DNA of 64,000 bases, taken from assembly GCF_003590095.1 (NCBI RefSeq), contig NC_039492.1, forward strand, positions 5,890,001 through 5,954,000, in the 5' to 3' direction. Each line of letters begins with the position of its first letter. The first letter of the stretch is position 1. The translations under genes were made by a program, and so were the position numbers. Under the pieces are notes generated by a model that searched no databases, was not told the origin of the DNA, and saw nothing but the letters and a program-made list of their open reading frames with translations. The DNA is from Trichoplusia ni. Taxonomy: Eukaryota > Arthropoda > Insecta > Lepidoptera > Noctuidae. Positions 21,147 to 32,960 of this stretch are shown piece after piece.

Positions 21147-22927
21147 TGACGTAACAAATTTATTTTTGCTACAAAATTACAGCATGTTGAGCTATATTTT
21201 TGTATCATTCCCAATGCCAGCGTCTGAGTTGATTTAAGAAACCAGGTGTTATATAAATCTGGTGTTTCATAGGAATAACATGGACGTACGCAGTTTAGAC
21301 GAGCTATATCGTTAATATTAAATGACAGTGTTAAATGACTCGTTATATTTTGTTTATTTAACGTAATTATAACAAATAGGTCGCCGTGCGAATCTCGCGG
21401 TGGAATCGTGACGAGGTCGATTTGTGGTTCAGGGTGACTGATGACAAATTTGTAATTTGTAATGAGTATTTCTGAGTTAATTTGTATGTAGCGTCACGCT
21501 TCCGAGCTTCCCCGGCAAAATAGCATTCTGAGCGGTTACGTCATTTGTACGTTGTCATTGAGTTTTTGGACCTTTCATTTTCTGCGCCTAAGGGCTTACT
21601 CGGCTAGGCGAGCCCCGGGAATTCCCATCTGTTAATGTTCTCATCAGTAACTGAACCTACTTCCAATTTTCTATCCCTGTTGTCCCTTTTTCTAAATGCT
21701 TTCTCTATTACAGAAAACAACATACATCTACATTAAAAATTCTCAAATATTTTTTTTCTGAAGATGTGTAAGAAGACTAATTGTGTTTGAAGTAAATGTC
21801 ACTTGTTGTTTCCATATTAAAAATATCAGTCACACCGTTAAGTGTAGTGAGGACGGTCGTGTCCGCCGGTTAGTATATCTATGGCGGCGGTATTATTAGT
21901 AATGATTTACGAGGTTGTCCCCGCTAGGTTTCGACAGACACTCGTTAATGACTCCAACCGACGAAGTGCACTCAATTTTATTTATTGGCTTTCTTGAAAG
22001 TCATTTAAAGTTAAACACACAGTTGAAGCGATGCAGAAGCATTTTATTGTGCAAGCAAGCTACTTTTTAATTATTATGTGTGTATGTGAGTTGGATAAGA
22101 TGGTCGTCGCTAAGCTATGAGTGTACAAGTTGGTCGATCATGGTTAAGCTAAGCTTGATGCCATTCGACAATGGGTGATCATCTATGTTATAGAAATTTG
22201 CTTCCGTGTTTCGAAAGTCAAGTCAAATTGTGGGTCACAGTTATTTATACATATTTTACAGTCGTAACGGGTTACAAAGAAGAAAACAATTATGAACATG
22301 TCGTTTCGACTTAAACCATACTTGACTTAAATCTGTCATCGATATAGATATTAGAGTGTTAACTATTGTTATTAAAATTTAAGAACTCACTTAGATAGAG
22401 TACGACATCAATACATATTGTTAAAATACCATAACATAAAAATAATGCTTTAGTTCCCACAATTGTTAACTTGGTAATACAGAATACAATTAATCGTATT
22501 TTTTTCGAAGCAATTATAGTGCAATAATAACCTTTGATATATTACAGTGTCAACAACCTAATTTAATTAGCAGTCTATTGTTTTGATTGTCTAGGTATCA
22601 GAAAGTTCTAATTAAGTGTAAAATTGATTATATTAGGTTTCAGTTATTATTTATCTTTTCTGAAGATCTTAACAGAAATGTTTAGACTGAATCTATAGTG
22701 GCGAAAGAAGTAAATATGTAGAGGCTTGTTATTTGCTATTATTAAAACTCTTAAATCATCAAAAAAACATCATCATCTCAAAAATAAGCATTTACTTATT
22801 TGATCATTGTTAACTATTAACTTTATCATGAATAGAAAGAAAAATACTTATTAGTATGTATGTACGTGGTAGAAACCTTTCTTGGAAGGTATTTTTAAAT
22901 AATATCCAAACCATACGAAACAATGAC
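21147..22927. other. Non-coding AT-rich stretch, depleted of open frames
   Basis: No open frame of 60 codons or more was found from 21000 to 25263. No repeat family is recognised before 22.93 kb. Confidence 0.6.
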
Positions 22928-22970
22928 CAAAACTAGTCGGAGTATACCGATAAATACGCGTGAGTAAACC
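22928..22970 (-). mobile_element. Lone arm of the foldback element seen at 61.9 kb
   Basis: Read on the minus strand this gives GGTTTACTCACGCGTATTTA, TCGG, a short divergent stretch and CCGACTAGTTTTGG. That matches the left arm and adjacent interior of the 61859-62047 element (61878-61920). The opposite arm is absent nearby, so this is a truncated relic. Confidence 0.7.
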
Positions 22971-23172
22971 TTTATTAAATAAATCATTATTGATGAATTC
23001 ACCTCACGAAAGTAATTACAATTAAAATATTGTGAAAAGAATGGATTTATTTTTTTGAAATGTTTTAACTAAAATCGCATGATTCATGAGTAACTAAATA
23101 CAATGAAAACGTTACTATTACAAATGCGATGAAGTTTCATTATTGTATCTTAAGCGATGCTTTAGCTAAGCT

Positions 23173-23486
23173 GCTTTTAGTGTAGTATACACTTAAAAGC
23201 TAAGTCGTTATGTTCTTAATCCGCAATAATGCATTGTCACCGTCACTTATAAAATCTCATTTAATACCCACTTGTAACTGATCGACACTAACGTGTTTTC
23301 TAAATTGATTAATTAGAAAACAGAATTTTATGATCGACGTATGGTTTTCTTGTTAACGGTTTTAATAAAACCGCTGTGTTCGTATGATCTCTTTAAATTA
23401 GTATAAAAACTGCAATTCAATTCTGTTTTTCGTATATTAAAAGTTATAATATACGAAATATAATAAAGATACTTTTAAAGAAAAGT
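23173..23486. repeat. Run of five short hairpins
   Basis: Five inverted repeats lie in 314 bases. (1) 23173-23200: GCTTTTAGTGTA against TACACTTAAAAGC with one bulge. (2) 23294-23322: TGTTTTCTAA/TTAGAAAACA, 9-base loop. (3) 23357-23373: CGGTTTT/AAAACCG, 3-base loop. (4) 23428-23458: TTTCGTATATTA/TAATATACGAAA, 7-base loop. (5) 23471-23486: ACTTTT/AAAAGT, 4-base loop. AT-rich DNA yields short inverted repeats by chance, but 12-bp and 10-bp perfect stems so close together are notable. No known microRNA is recognised. Confidence 0.55.
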
Positions 23487-25880
23487 CTTTCATTAAAAAA
23501 TATATTATTGTGTGAAAAATCTAAACATTCTTTTACAAATAAACTTTCTTAGTAAAACCTCTTCATTATAAAGACAAAAGAATCATTGATAAGTCGTTAT
23601 TAGCTGGCTTGCCAAACGTCCTCATAAAATTACAAATCAGTAGAACACTTAGCGGCGCATTATTCAAAGTAATTTATTAACAACATCAATTTTTCAAATG
23701 TCTACGGATCCGTCCGATCAACTTCCATTAATTTTGATGATGGATGTCAAGTGTGCCGCAAGTTTATGTTGTAAATCAATCAAGGATAAATCACGACCCT
23801 GATGCCTACTTATTTATATTAATACTTTTAGCTCGAAATCCCAGAGGGTCCTTGTGTCAAGAAAGAAACTAGTTTTAATTAACACTCCAGCGTATTTCTT
23901 AAGATAATGAAATTATTTTTTCATTTAACTCCAGTCCTCTCGATTACATTGTTGTATTGTTTAGTTATTTATGCCATTCTGACCGAATTTACTGCGACAA
24001 TATTTAATACAAAGCCCCTGAAAAAGGTTTATGATCATGAATTCATGGGCTTGGTCTGACTCTGAGACGTAAAGTTCCTGATACTCTTCATTCTAGAAGC
24101 ACATAAAACATTCCATTCTTTTAGTTAGTGCGGTTACCTCGAGGGCTAAAACAGAAATAGGGGCGTCCCTTTTTAAGATGGTTGTAAAAGAACAAATTGG
24201 TGGTTTCATATTGTGCGCAGTAACACACTATACGACTAGAGTATGTTAAAAGCTTCGTAATAAGACGACAAACGACGAGCCTACAAATCATAATAAATTC
24301 GGAGAACTTATTAAGTCAGCCGCCAACAAACAATGGAGCGAGTTATTGGCGATATACCCTCGTTTTATCTAACGTCCCCCGCCTCACGAGCGACCTCCCT
24401 CCGGCCCAACAAGTAGAGCAATCTACGTTTTATCGGAAAAAGCTCAGGGAATCAAGAATATAGCAATTAACAGAGGCAAAGAGTTAACAACAACAGATGT
24501 TTAATAGCTCGAGGTAGCTCTCAATAATGGCTGCCGAGAACGGATTTGCCTTTAGCCTTTACTTATTTTCAGACTACATTACTGATACTGAAGCATCGAT
24601 TAAAAGACTGCGCTATTTTAATTTCAGGATCGGATTAAAGCGCTTAACGTGCGATAGAATTTACTGTATAAATATTTAAACGAAAAATGAAATCAAACAA
24701 GAAGAAGACAAAGCGTACTTTGAATCAGTTTTCCAGGTGTCAGGATGTTATTAATATTGGAGATGTATTTTTGCCTGTGCTCAGAGCGTGTGTTGCCAAA
24801 TGTATGCAAGTGATATGATTCATGTACGATGACGCGGTCTCACCACCTGGCGACTGTGTCCAAGTGACACAAGTGCAGATCATTACTCAACTATGATTCT
24901 ACTTGGGAATATCGAACGCAATGTCACAATTTTGTGAGAAGATGTGAAATCACACTTAATAAATCAGTTAATTATAAGTAGTCTTTACCGCCATAACTAA
25001 TTACAAAATGATTATAGCTTTACGTCGACGTTAACGTCTCGTTAAAATAATCACTATCCAGGCGCGTTAATGTAACCGGTAGATCACAGTTGCTATTAAA
25101 TTTACTAACTCTGATGTTTTAATTTATATCGTCGTATGTTACTATAATGATGTCCACCGCCTGTGCTCCCTGCCAGTGTAATTATGTATGTATTGGTGGC
25201 TAAATTAGTGGAGCATTAAATTATTAATAAAGGTGACATAGTTGACTGTTGATTTGGTAAACATTAGTACGTGGGCCGCGGCAAAGTGGAACAGTAATTG
25301 ACTATTTTCAAACAACAAACATTGACATCAGTAAACTTGATACACGCTGTATCACCCAACGTAATTTGTTGCAAATTGCAATACGCTGCGATTTGTTTAA
25401 CTGGTAGTACCACTTTAGATGTAAAATATGAATTTTGGTGCAACAAGAATTCAAGCGAGTGCAAGAAATTACGATTAAACGCTCTAGTTAATTAATACGC
25501 CAGCCAAAACCGTCGCTCAAGCGAGTCAGTGCGGGCCGGTAATGCGCCTAACATCTCGCAATTCCAAAACAAGAACGAACCATTAAAACTAAGCGGACGA
25601 AATCGGATTCAATCTAACAAAATAGCGGCAATTACAATCCGAAACTATATGCCGTAGTATGTAATGGCCACCCTTCGATAACATATAAATATAAGGCTCC
25701 GTGCGACTCCGCCAATAATAGTCCAAATATCGCTCAATAATGGGACACGAGCGGACGAAGTGTAGGGCAAACAATAATGGGCGAAGACAGACCGGCACGT
25801 ACAGCGAGTCGCAGAATTAATCAGTTAGTCACACTTGCGTCGAACTAAGGAAGAGTCGATTAGGAGGGTACCTTGAGGAT
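23487..25880. other. Non-coding stretch
   Basis: Contains a 12-bp palindrome CATGAATTCATG near 24036 and otherwise nothing recognised. Around 24960-25080 it carries several AATTA/TAATTA strings together with TCGACGTTAACGTC, a composition often seen in insect developmental enhancers, but nothing specific can be claimed. Confidence 0.45.
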
Positions 25881-25884
25881 TATT

Positions 25885-25990
25885 GAGACATTGCGGCGCA
25901 TGCCAGCTGCGGCCGCCCAACTTGCCGATATTGCCGCCGCGGCCAGGGCTGCCCCAACTTGTTCTCAACTGCCCAAGAATTCCCAGCTCC
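25885..25990. other. GC-rich patch
   Basis: A short GC-rich block with GCGGCCGC and GCCGCCGCGGCC. Short open frames exist on both strands (64 and 63 codons) as a consequence of the low stop density. Not called a gene. Confidence 0.4.
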
Positions 25991-27796
25991 GACGAGAAAC
26001 TCCGTCGTTCGATCATACTTATTGGAAAAAGGGTTCTCGTTTTCTCATAATGTTGCCATCGTTGTAGGTACCAGTATTAGGATATTTCACTTGTTATATT
26101 TTGGAATGATGCCATGTTCCACTTTATGAGTTGGCTCTATTTATACGTACAAAAAGTTCTAAGATTTCACAATAATATGTGGAGTATAAATAAATAAATA
26201 ATGATAGTTACTATTTGTCTTTATGATAATTTGGGTATTGTCATGCGTGCTCGCGGAGGGTCGTGTTAGGCGAGGCATTTTAATTAACAAAGCTGTATTC
26301 CCGCGCGGCCCGGCTAGAGCTGATGGAAAAATTGACATTACTTTCATATTCGGCACACATACGCGAGTTTAATTGATAGTTCGTTATCTTCCCGTGACGA
26401 GGTTATTTAGTTATAAGCTGAACCGGGATATAGGCGGCTCGAATGTAGTTCACGTATGTCGAGTAAATTTTATTTGAATTTGTCAGCCGGCGCTGGCGGG
26501 TCGTTTGCTATGCGTACTATTATAACTCGCGTTTCATAGGCTTGTTTATGGATACAATACAATAGCCTTCACTATACAACGTCCATTTTGCTTGCGTTAT
26601 TAGATAAAATAAAATAACTAAATAACAGTAAATTTTATTTTATCTTTGAATAGTATTTTGTTGCTTTGTTGCTTTAAAAAAATTGTATGACGCTGTATGC
26701 TGTATGACCTAGACATATCAATAAGATTTATCTGAAACTGTTTAGCTTTTATATATTTATCATGTATATTTTTATTCCATTACTAGTCAACAATATTTAA
26801 ATCCAAATCCAATTTCTTACTCATAGATATTGTAAATCTGATTGACAAACTGATGATTCGATTATTATATTCAGATTGGGAGAGTTCTTGAGCCGAAACT
26901 CATCAACGGGGTTCAACACTTGAATATAAAGCCTTAAAGTGGTCGGGGGTGGACGGCCGACTAATGCACAAAGCGGGTTCCTCTGCGATGTTGATTGTAC
27001 AAAACAGATTGTGGATGCATCCCGCTCTCCGGCCGCGGTTGCACCGGAATAACAATTGTATAGGTAATTGCTCATCGATATTCCTGGGACACTAATTCTT
27101 GGTGATACTGGTGTATTGATTGTGTTGTTTGCAAGTATTTTTTTATGTTGTTATTTATTGTTGTTGGTAGTGCTGTGGTTGTTTCATGATGTTTTTTTGG
27201 TGTCACAATAATTATCGCACATATTAACAAATAGTAACAAAAATGTTTTATTATGACTATTTTTTTAATAGAGCAATTGGATTATTTTTTACTATTTATT
27301 TCTACATTTTTATTTCGCAAAAAAAAACACGCCTAAAATTTAAAAAGTTACAGAGATTCTTACTCTGCCTCTCCAACAGCCCTACTAAACTTTAATAAAA
27401 TCGAGTATACTTCTCAATTTTACTTACGTTTCAAAACTGCCCGAGTCCGGTTTTAAAATCGGTGCTTTGCAAGCAAGACGAGGATTATTTCCCTACAGTT
27501 TATGCGGTCGTGTCATGCGATACGTTCCCCGGTCCTGACCAGCTGTCAATCAACACGAGTTGATTGGATTTCGATATCCGCGTCAATCCGTGACTTGCCC
27601 AGGTGGAACAGTCAAATAAAACGTTTTGGAAAACGAAACATCAAAGTTTATTTTTGTTATGGTTTTTTAGGTCTCGAAACTATGAGAGAAGACATTTTTT
27701 TGAGACCATTGTGGTTGAATTTTGAAAGGTCACCTTTAAATTGATTTGCCAGTTTAATGTTTAAAGTAGTAATTGATAAGACATTTTACATGGATA
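25991..27796. other. Non-coding stretch
   Basis: AT-rich, with poly-T runs near 27200-27330. A perfect 8-bp hairpin CAATCAAC/GTTGATTG with a 4-base loop lies at 27547-27566. No gene or repeat family is recognised. Confidence 0.5.
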
Positions 27797-27890
27797 CCTC
27801 CACGCTAGCTCATTGCGGATGAGAAATTTCAGATTCCAATATTTGGAATGAAGGTTTCCTCACTATCTTTTCCTTTGCCATTTATCAGTG
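27797..27890 (-). mobile_element. Fragment of the non-LTR element tail
   Basis: The minus strand reads GAGGAAACC..., CCAAATATTGGAATCTGAAAT, TTCTCATC, CGCAATGAGCTAGCGTGG. This is the same family as the tails at 4.4 and 63.4 kb and includes a 21-base exact match to 4529-4549. It shows that the two halves of the 4.4-kb copy are normally adjacent. Both ends are truncated. Confidence 0.7.
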
Positions 27891-28357
27891 GGGCCTTAGA
27901 GTAATTAATAGAGTTACTATAACTTAAAAGTCACATCAGTGCTATGCCTGCGATGGGATCGTACCTGCACCTTATCACACCATTAGTGTTAACACTATTA
28001 ATTTAGCATCTAACTTAAGTAACGTTAAATGTACGTACTGAGCTAAATAGAGCTTCAGACTGTCTGAAAATCTCGGCCCAATCGAAAGTCTAGGGTCTGT
28101 TTTGCGGTTGGAAGCAGCTTAAAGCAAAGTGCCGACTATAATTGACTAATTAATGACGTCAGTCAAACTTTCAGAAAGCTCCCTTTAAACAAAACATTAA
28201 CCTAAATGCTGAGATGTTTTGTCTCGATCATAATTGTTGATGGCTTTCGTCTTCCTTTGATTTACTATTTTGAATTTGAAACTAGGAAATGATATTAATT
28301 TATAGAGGTTTCTTAGGTTTACGCGAATGTTAGACATTGAAATGAAACTACTTTTAA
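27891..28357. other. Non-coding stretch
   Basis: One perfect TGACGTCA octamer lies at 28154-28161. Nothing else recognised. Confidence 0.5.
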
Positions 28358-28410
28358 AGATTTTATCGCGGCTTTTTTTTTAAATTTAAAATTTAACCGC
28401 GATAAGATCT
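28358..28410. repeat. 14-bp hairpin with AT-rich loop
   Basis: AGATTTTATCGCGG (28358-28371) pairs with CCGCGATAAGATCT (28397-28410) through 13 Watson-Crick pairs and one T-G wobble. The 25-base interior (T9 then AAATTTAAAATTTAA) can itself fold back. The total of 53 bases is near the lower size of insect microRNA precursors. The single wobble suggests structure kept through mutation, or simply one change since an inverted duplication. Confidence 0.65.
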
Positions 28411-29372
28411 AGAGTTACAATATGACTTAAAGTAATTTATCAACAATTATACAAGTTTTAATATTATTAAAAATAGTTCAAGATCGTTCAGGACAGAAGA
28501 TAAGCAGTTCCTGTTTTTTTATATTCTTATTGCAGAAAGGTCTTTTTTCATTTCTCGACAGTAGGATTTTTTAAAACATGATTTCTCTCATATTCTCAAG
28601 TGTCTTCCTTGCCTCATTCGGGTTCTATTCCTCAATATTACTATCTAAACAAAAGACTATCCCAAATTATAAACTGTTCTACAAAACATATCGGACTAAT
28701 ATTATCGATGCAGCAGTCTTATGAAACATTATCACGGATAGCTATCAATACCGTCCCGTACTAAGTGCAGGGGACATTACCAGCTCAGCACACTAATATA
28801 TTGTGCAGCTCGTTACTAGATATTCGCAAGGAATTTGTATCAGCTGGCAACTTGTTAAAAGCTGATGCACGTAGAGGTAGACTAAAATAAATGTTGCCCT
28901 TTTCGTGCTAGCCATGTCGTGAATCCTTTATGCAGCCGTTGATTTTGGGGCAATTTTGTTCTACTTACTTGCTGCATCGCTAGGTATATTTTATGTATTG
29001 ATAGGATGGAGTCCGGTTTATTTTACCGTCGCTTCTGTGTATGGTAAAAGACAAGGAATTTCGTAAGGAAGACAAACCGATTGTCTTTTTTGAACTCGAT
29101 TGAACAATTTTATGAAAAGTACTCGCATTTAAAGTAGTTTGGTAAGGTTAGATTTGACATTCAGTGTTAATTATAAAATTAGAAACAAATACAGACTTCT
29201 TGAAATAAGATTAGTATCTCAAACTTTGCAAAACTGGTTCACAGCCATCTTAATCTACCTTTAACGTTCCTAAGTAATTGTTATAAATAGAACCTAAACT
29301 AGTTGCTAAGATTATGATTTTATATTTAAACGGAAACCTAAGTCCACTCAGACCTATATTTCAATTCCCTAA
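28411..29372. other. Non-coding stretch
   Basis: AT-rich, no open frame of note and no recognised repeat. Confidence 0.5.
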
Positions 29373-29558
29373 ATGTACTTTAACACGAAGAGGGCAACTG
29401 ACCTTACTCTCACTAATGAGCGCGTCAGAAGTTTGTTAAAGACAAGTGGAAGTTTGAGAATGCCACTGGCACTATGCCAGGGTAACACTAAGACGGAGGA
29501 AGATATAATCGGAGATATGATCTTAGAAGCGACTGAGGTCGTGTGCGGAGTGAGGTGA
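29373..29558 (+). pseudogene. Possible non-LTR retroelement ORF fossil
   Basis: A 61-codon frame translates to a protein-like string: LTLTNERVRSLLKTSG, then NTKTEEDIIGDMILEATEVV and CGVR before a stop. The acidic EEDII..EATE segment followed by CGVR and, after a one-base shift, a GDGRRGG-like continuation vaguely recalls the endonuclease-RT linker of some insect LINEs. That comparison is from memory and weak. There is no upstream or downstream continuation in frame. It could be chance, an exon of an unknown gene, or a relic. Confidence 0.25.
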
Positions 29559-29612
29559 TGGTCGCCGCGGCGGCACGCGGACGGCACGCCGGCGTCCGAG
29601 ACCAGCTCACAA

Positions 29613-29694
29613 TTACAGATGTATTATTTATCAGACGGTAGCAAGGCTCACTCCGGAAAAAGGAATTGATTTCTGCATAATTTAACAGCGAAAA
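29613..29694 (+). repeat. Second duplicated module, copy 1 (paired with 32.9 kb)
   Basis: A 23-base segment (29662-29684, containing ATTGATTTCTGCATAATTT) is identical to 32932-32954. Similarity extends left (ATTATTTA.CAG.CG and ACAAT upstream) with a gap, about 80 bases in all, in the same orientation 3.3 kb apart. An exact 23-base match is not expected by chance in 64 kb. It contains POU/homeodomain-like strings (TGCATAAT, AATTGATT). It is not a mobile element family known to me. Confidence 0.65.
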
Positions 29695-30060
29695 CACCTC
29701 CCTGAGACCTCTCTGTAGTACTAAAAACAAAACATTCGTTTGTATTTTACTACTTTCCTCGGAATAAATGCATTTTTTATGTTCATATACGCACTCCTTA
29801 CGAAATGAAGGCGAGTTGATGGGGCCTTGCTACAAGTTTCCAGGACCGCAACGCTTTCATTAGACGAGATTTTTATTATTTTTTTCAACACGTGAAATAA
29901 AGAATGCTTAATTCTCTTTGACAGACCATGTCTAATATTTTATTCAAAAGAAGGTTTCGTTAACATAATAATTAAATGTGCTTTATGAATATAAAGTCTT
30001 AATCAAAGTTTCGCAAATAGCATAACTTTTCCTAGTATTCTGCTCGATATACATTATGCA
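29695..30060. other. Non-coding stretch
   Basis: AT-rich with no recognised feature. Confidence 0.5.
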
Positions 30061-30300
30061 TATTAATTAGCTGCGCCAGTGAGGGACAAGAATAATCAAA
30101 TAAATAAGAATTATAATAATTCTTGGCATATTTTAACTTTGAAACAGCCATTAAATAACGCGGTTAATTAAGTCATTACGGCTTTACATAATTAATTTTG
30201 TACTCGATATATGCCTAACGGTTTCGGTTTTACCTCGCCGCAAACTTTAAATATTCCACAACAGTTACCTTAATCGTTCTTAATTAATTATTTACTAAAC
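30061..30300. promoter_or_regulatory. Candidate homeodomain-site cluster
   Basis: TAATTA-type cores recur (about 30063, 30164-30171, 30188-30198, 30280-30290) with a 19-base odd palindrome AAGAATTATAATAATTCTT (30106-30124). AT-rich DNA produces these strings readily, so the cluster is only suggestive of an enhancer bound by homeodomain proteins. No conservation data are available here. Confidence 0.25.
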
Positions 30301-30379
30301 CGAGACTAACTTTAAAATTCTGTGTAACGAAAGTGCAATTAGATAAATGTAGCTTACTATCGCAGTTCGTTGAATAGTG

Positions 30380-30660
30380 GAAGTTTTTAAAAGGAGTCAC
30401 GTTGCTAGCGGGGTCCGGGCGGCGTCCAGTTGTAATAGCATCAGATTGATTAGCGGTGTGCGCACAACAAACACGCGGCTCCAGTGCGGCCGGCTTTGTT
30501 GTCGGACCGGGCTGAGTCAGATTCTTGTAGGTAATTAACCGTTGCTATAAATTAGTGCGGCGGGCGGGCGTCGTCCGGCGGGCCTCATTGCGGATGCGAC
30601 GCACGGCCCGGACGGCCCAAGGATGCGGCGTCCAAACATTGTCACTGCACCGCAACTCCA
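30380..30660. other. GC- and CpG-rich patch
   Basis: Two GC-rich blocks (30405-30520 and 30555-30640) with GGGCGGGCGTCGTCCGGCGG and related strings. A 67-codon minus frame and an 87-codon plus frame overlap here. Neither has a recognisable domain. It could mark a promoter or regulatory element; there is no defined core-promoter motif. Confidence 0.35.
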
Positions 30661-32885
30661 GCTGTGTTCACTAGTTAGTGCCCGCACTACACTACGTGTT
30701 GAAATATTGCCATTGTTAACTCTCACCAAGGAGTGCACTTCATCGATATTACATTACATCACTTCTACTGCTTACATCCTATTTTGTCGGTTTGTTAAAC
30801 TAATAAATACGATTAGTTTTGGACATAAAACTATTAAAGAAAATATAATTTATTTCTTTCCAAACAAACACCCATTTAAAACTTAAGAGCCATACTTATA
30901 AAAGTATCTCACCATTTACACAAACTGATATACTTGTTGAAATGAGAAAAACAATCGTAATTTTAAGACAGTTTCTACTTATTTGATGGGTTTTCTTTGA
31001 CGAAGTTCGCACAAAAACCTAATAGTGAAAACAAACAAGTAGTTGTTTACGAGTTTTCAAAGTCCATAATATCAAACAAATAAATTTTATCACACATCCG
31101 ACGATAGCAAAAGTAGTAAGAAATTCAAGAAGAACTTGGAACTCTATTAAATAATAGAAAACAGGTAGACAACTTGAAGTCTGGGCGGACGTAAGCTGTT
31201 CAGACTTTGTAAGTAAGGAGAGCTTTGTCCCTTATAGGACTTAAATAAAAAATAAATATACTTCCTGGAATACTGACTCAGTACACTATACTGTATCATT
31301 TCATAAAACATGATGGGAGGGGACCAAAACTTCAGAACAGGTCACAAGTATTTTTAGCTTCTACAAAATATTCTGATCAGCGTCAAGTTAATGCGACGTA
31401 ATCTAAACTTGTTGTCAGCATAAGTAGGTACGACAACACGATGTTAATATACAACATATTGGCAATGCACGTCCCCGCCTCCACTTTGTAGCTGGCTTGA
31501 GGTAATCGCTCCAGCTCACGTATCTGATGGAGTTTCCAAGCTTCCAAACTAGTTGGACTGTTGTCGGAAACTTCCGACGACGGTGCAAGGTGCATGTTCC
31601 AACCTGCTCCCGATAAGGAGAAGGATTCGACTCTAAATCCTAACACGCGCCCCAATCTGTCTAGGTGAGCAAAATACCCGCACTCTTCTCAATTAAAACT
31701 TTCTCTGCACAATGTAGAGCAAGCATCTTTAAAGCGATGAGGGATGTCAGCGTCCACATGCGGCATTCATTATGAGCTGAATTAGTGAGGTTGTCACGCG
31801 CGGAGATGCTGTTTTATTCAATGTCTTGAGACAACTTATATGGCAGACCATTACCTAATTGAAGGCTGGCTCGTCGCGGCACCTTACCCAAAGTGTTATT
31901 GCAAATGCGAGTCACGACACGGCGTGAACTTGTTGTCGCGGGGGTGGCGGCTGTGAGGGGGGGGGGGGTGAGGTGTCACGTGACGGGGAGCTGCGGTGCC
32001 GAGGCCATGAGACTTATGAGGATTACGAGAAAATGTGTATTCGATGACATTTTTCGGGGCCGTAGAAAAAGATGAAATATAAGGAATTCTAGACGTGACC
32101 GGAATATTGTATAAGGCGTCACCTATTACCGGTCTATGCGTTCTTTTCGCGGTCGGGCGGACGAGTGCCGATGAAACCGAGCGTGACGTTCCATTCCTGA
32201 TATAAAAATGTAAGTATGAAAAAGCTTTGTTAAACGCGACTTGGCTTCGGCGAAGTGGCAAAGTTTGAAGTGGAAAACTTTTCATGGAAAAATCTTTGCA
32301 GAAAACGATTAAATTTTAAGGCTATTTGTACTGTTCTAAGCGGCGCCGAGGACGAAATGTTTCGTTTAATTTATTTTACTTAATATATTTAGTAACAAAA
32401 TCCCTCAATGGTTTAGCTTAGATAATTAACCGCAATTATGTAAATGTACGAACTTAATCGCATAACTTGCTTAACACTCGTGATGATATTATTCAATATA
32501 GTGCATAGTGCAGACCTCGTAGTCTTTAGAGAAGATTATTTTAATGAAATAATTGAATCAGCTGGAGTGCGGTGGACAGTGGACGCTTGTGGAATCTAGA
32601 GCAGGTTGTGGGGGTGCCTAGTGATTTCGTTTTGGCTTTACAAATACATTCCCCTTAATGGAGTTAAAAACTGTAATAGTTTCTGAAATCTTGTCTTATC
32701 GCAACCTCGAATTGAATTAATCGAAAATCAATATGTTACATAATTGGGAAAACGTGAACACAAGGACATGAGACTCAGTTGAAATGCTTCGTAAGAGAAC
32801 ATTCTTATACAGAGATAAGGAAAAACAAGACGCGTTTGCGGACCGCGCGGTTCCCGGGGAACATTTAGAGCGGACTTGGACCCTC
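30661..32885. other. Non-coding stretch with a poly-G run
   Basis: A run of 12 G lies at 31957-31968. Open frames reach 129 codons on the minus strand (31896-32285) across this G/C-skewed segment, with a proline/histidine run (HPPPPHSRHP) produced by the G-run. No domain is visible. No repeat family is recognised. Confidence 0.45.
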
Positions 32886-32960
32886 GTTACAATCAGCACT
32901 GAATTATTTACCAGCGCCCAGCTTATTGGCCGGAATTGATTTCTGCATAATTTACACGGA
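32886..32960 (+). repeat. Second duplicated module, copy 2 (paired with 29.65 kb)
   Basis: This carries the 23-base exact match (32932-32954) and the flanking ATTATTTACCAGCG similarity to 29613-29694. Relative to copy 1 it lacks roughly 10 bases before the core. Both copies then continue with CA.CG.AAA. Confidence 0.65.

Noticed and set aside
22577..22620. Resemblance to miR-315 (TTTTGATTGT...CAGAAAG)
   Set aside because: Only the seed and the end match, the middle differs, and no complementary arm is found nearby.
31896..32285. 129-codon minus-strand frame as a proline-rich protein
   Set aside because: The proline/histidine run is generated by the poly-G tract; nothing else in the translation looks like a protein.
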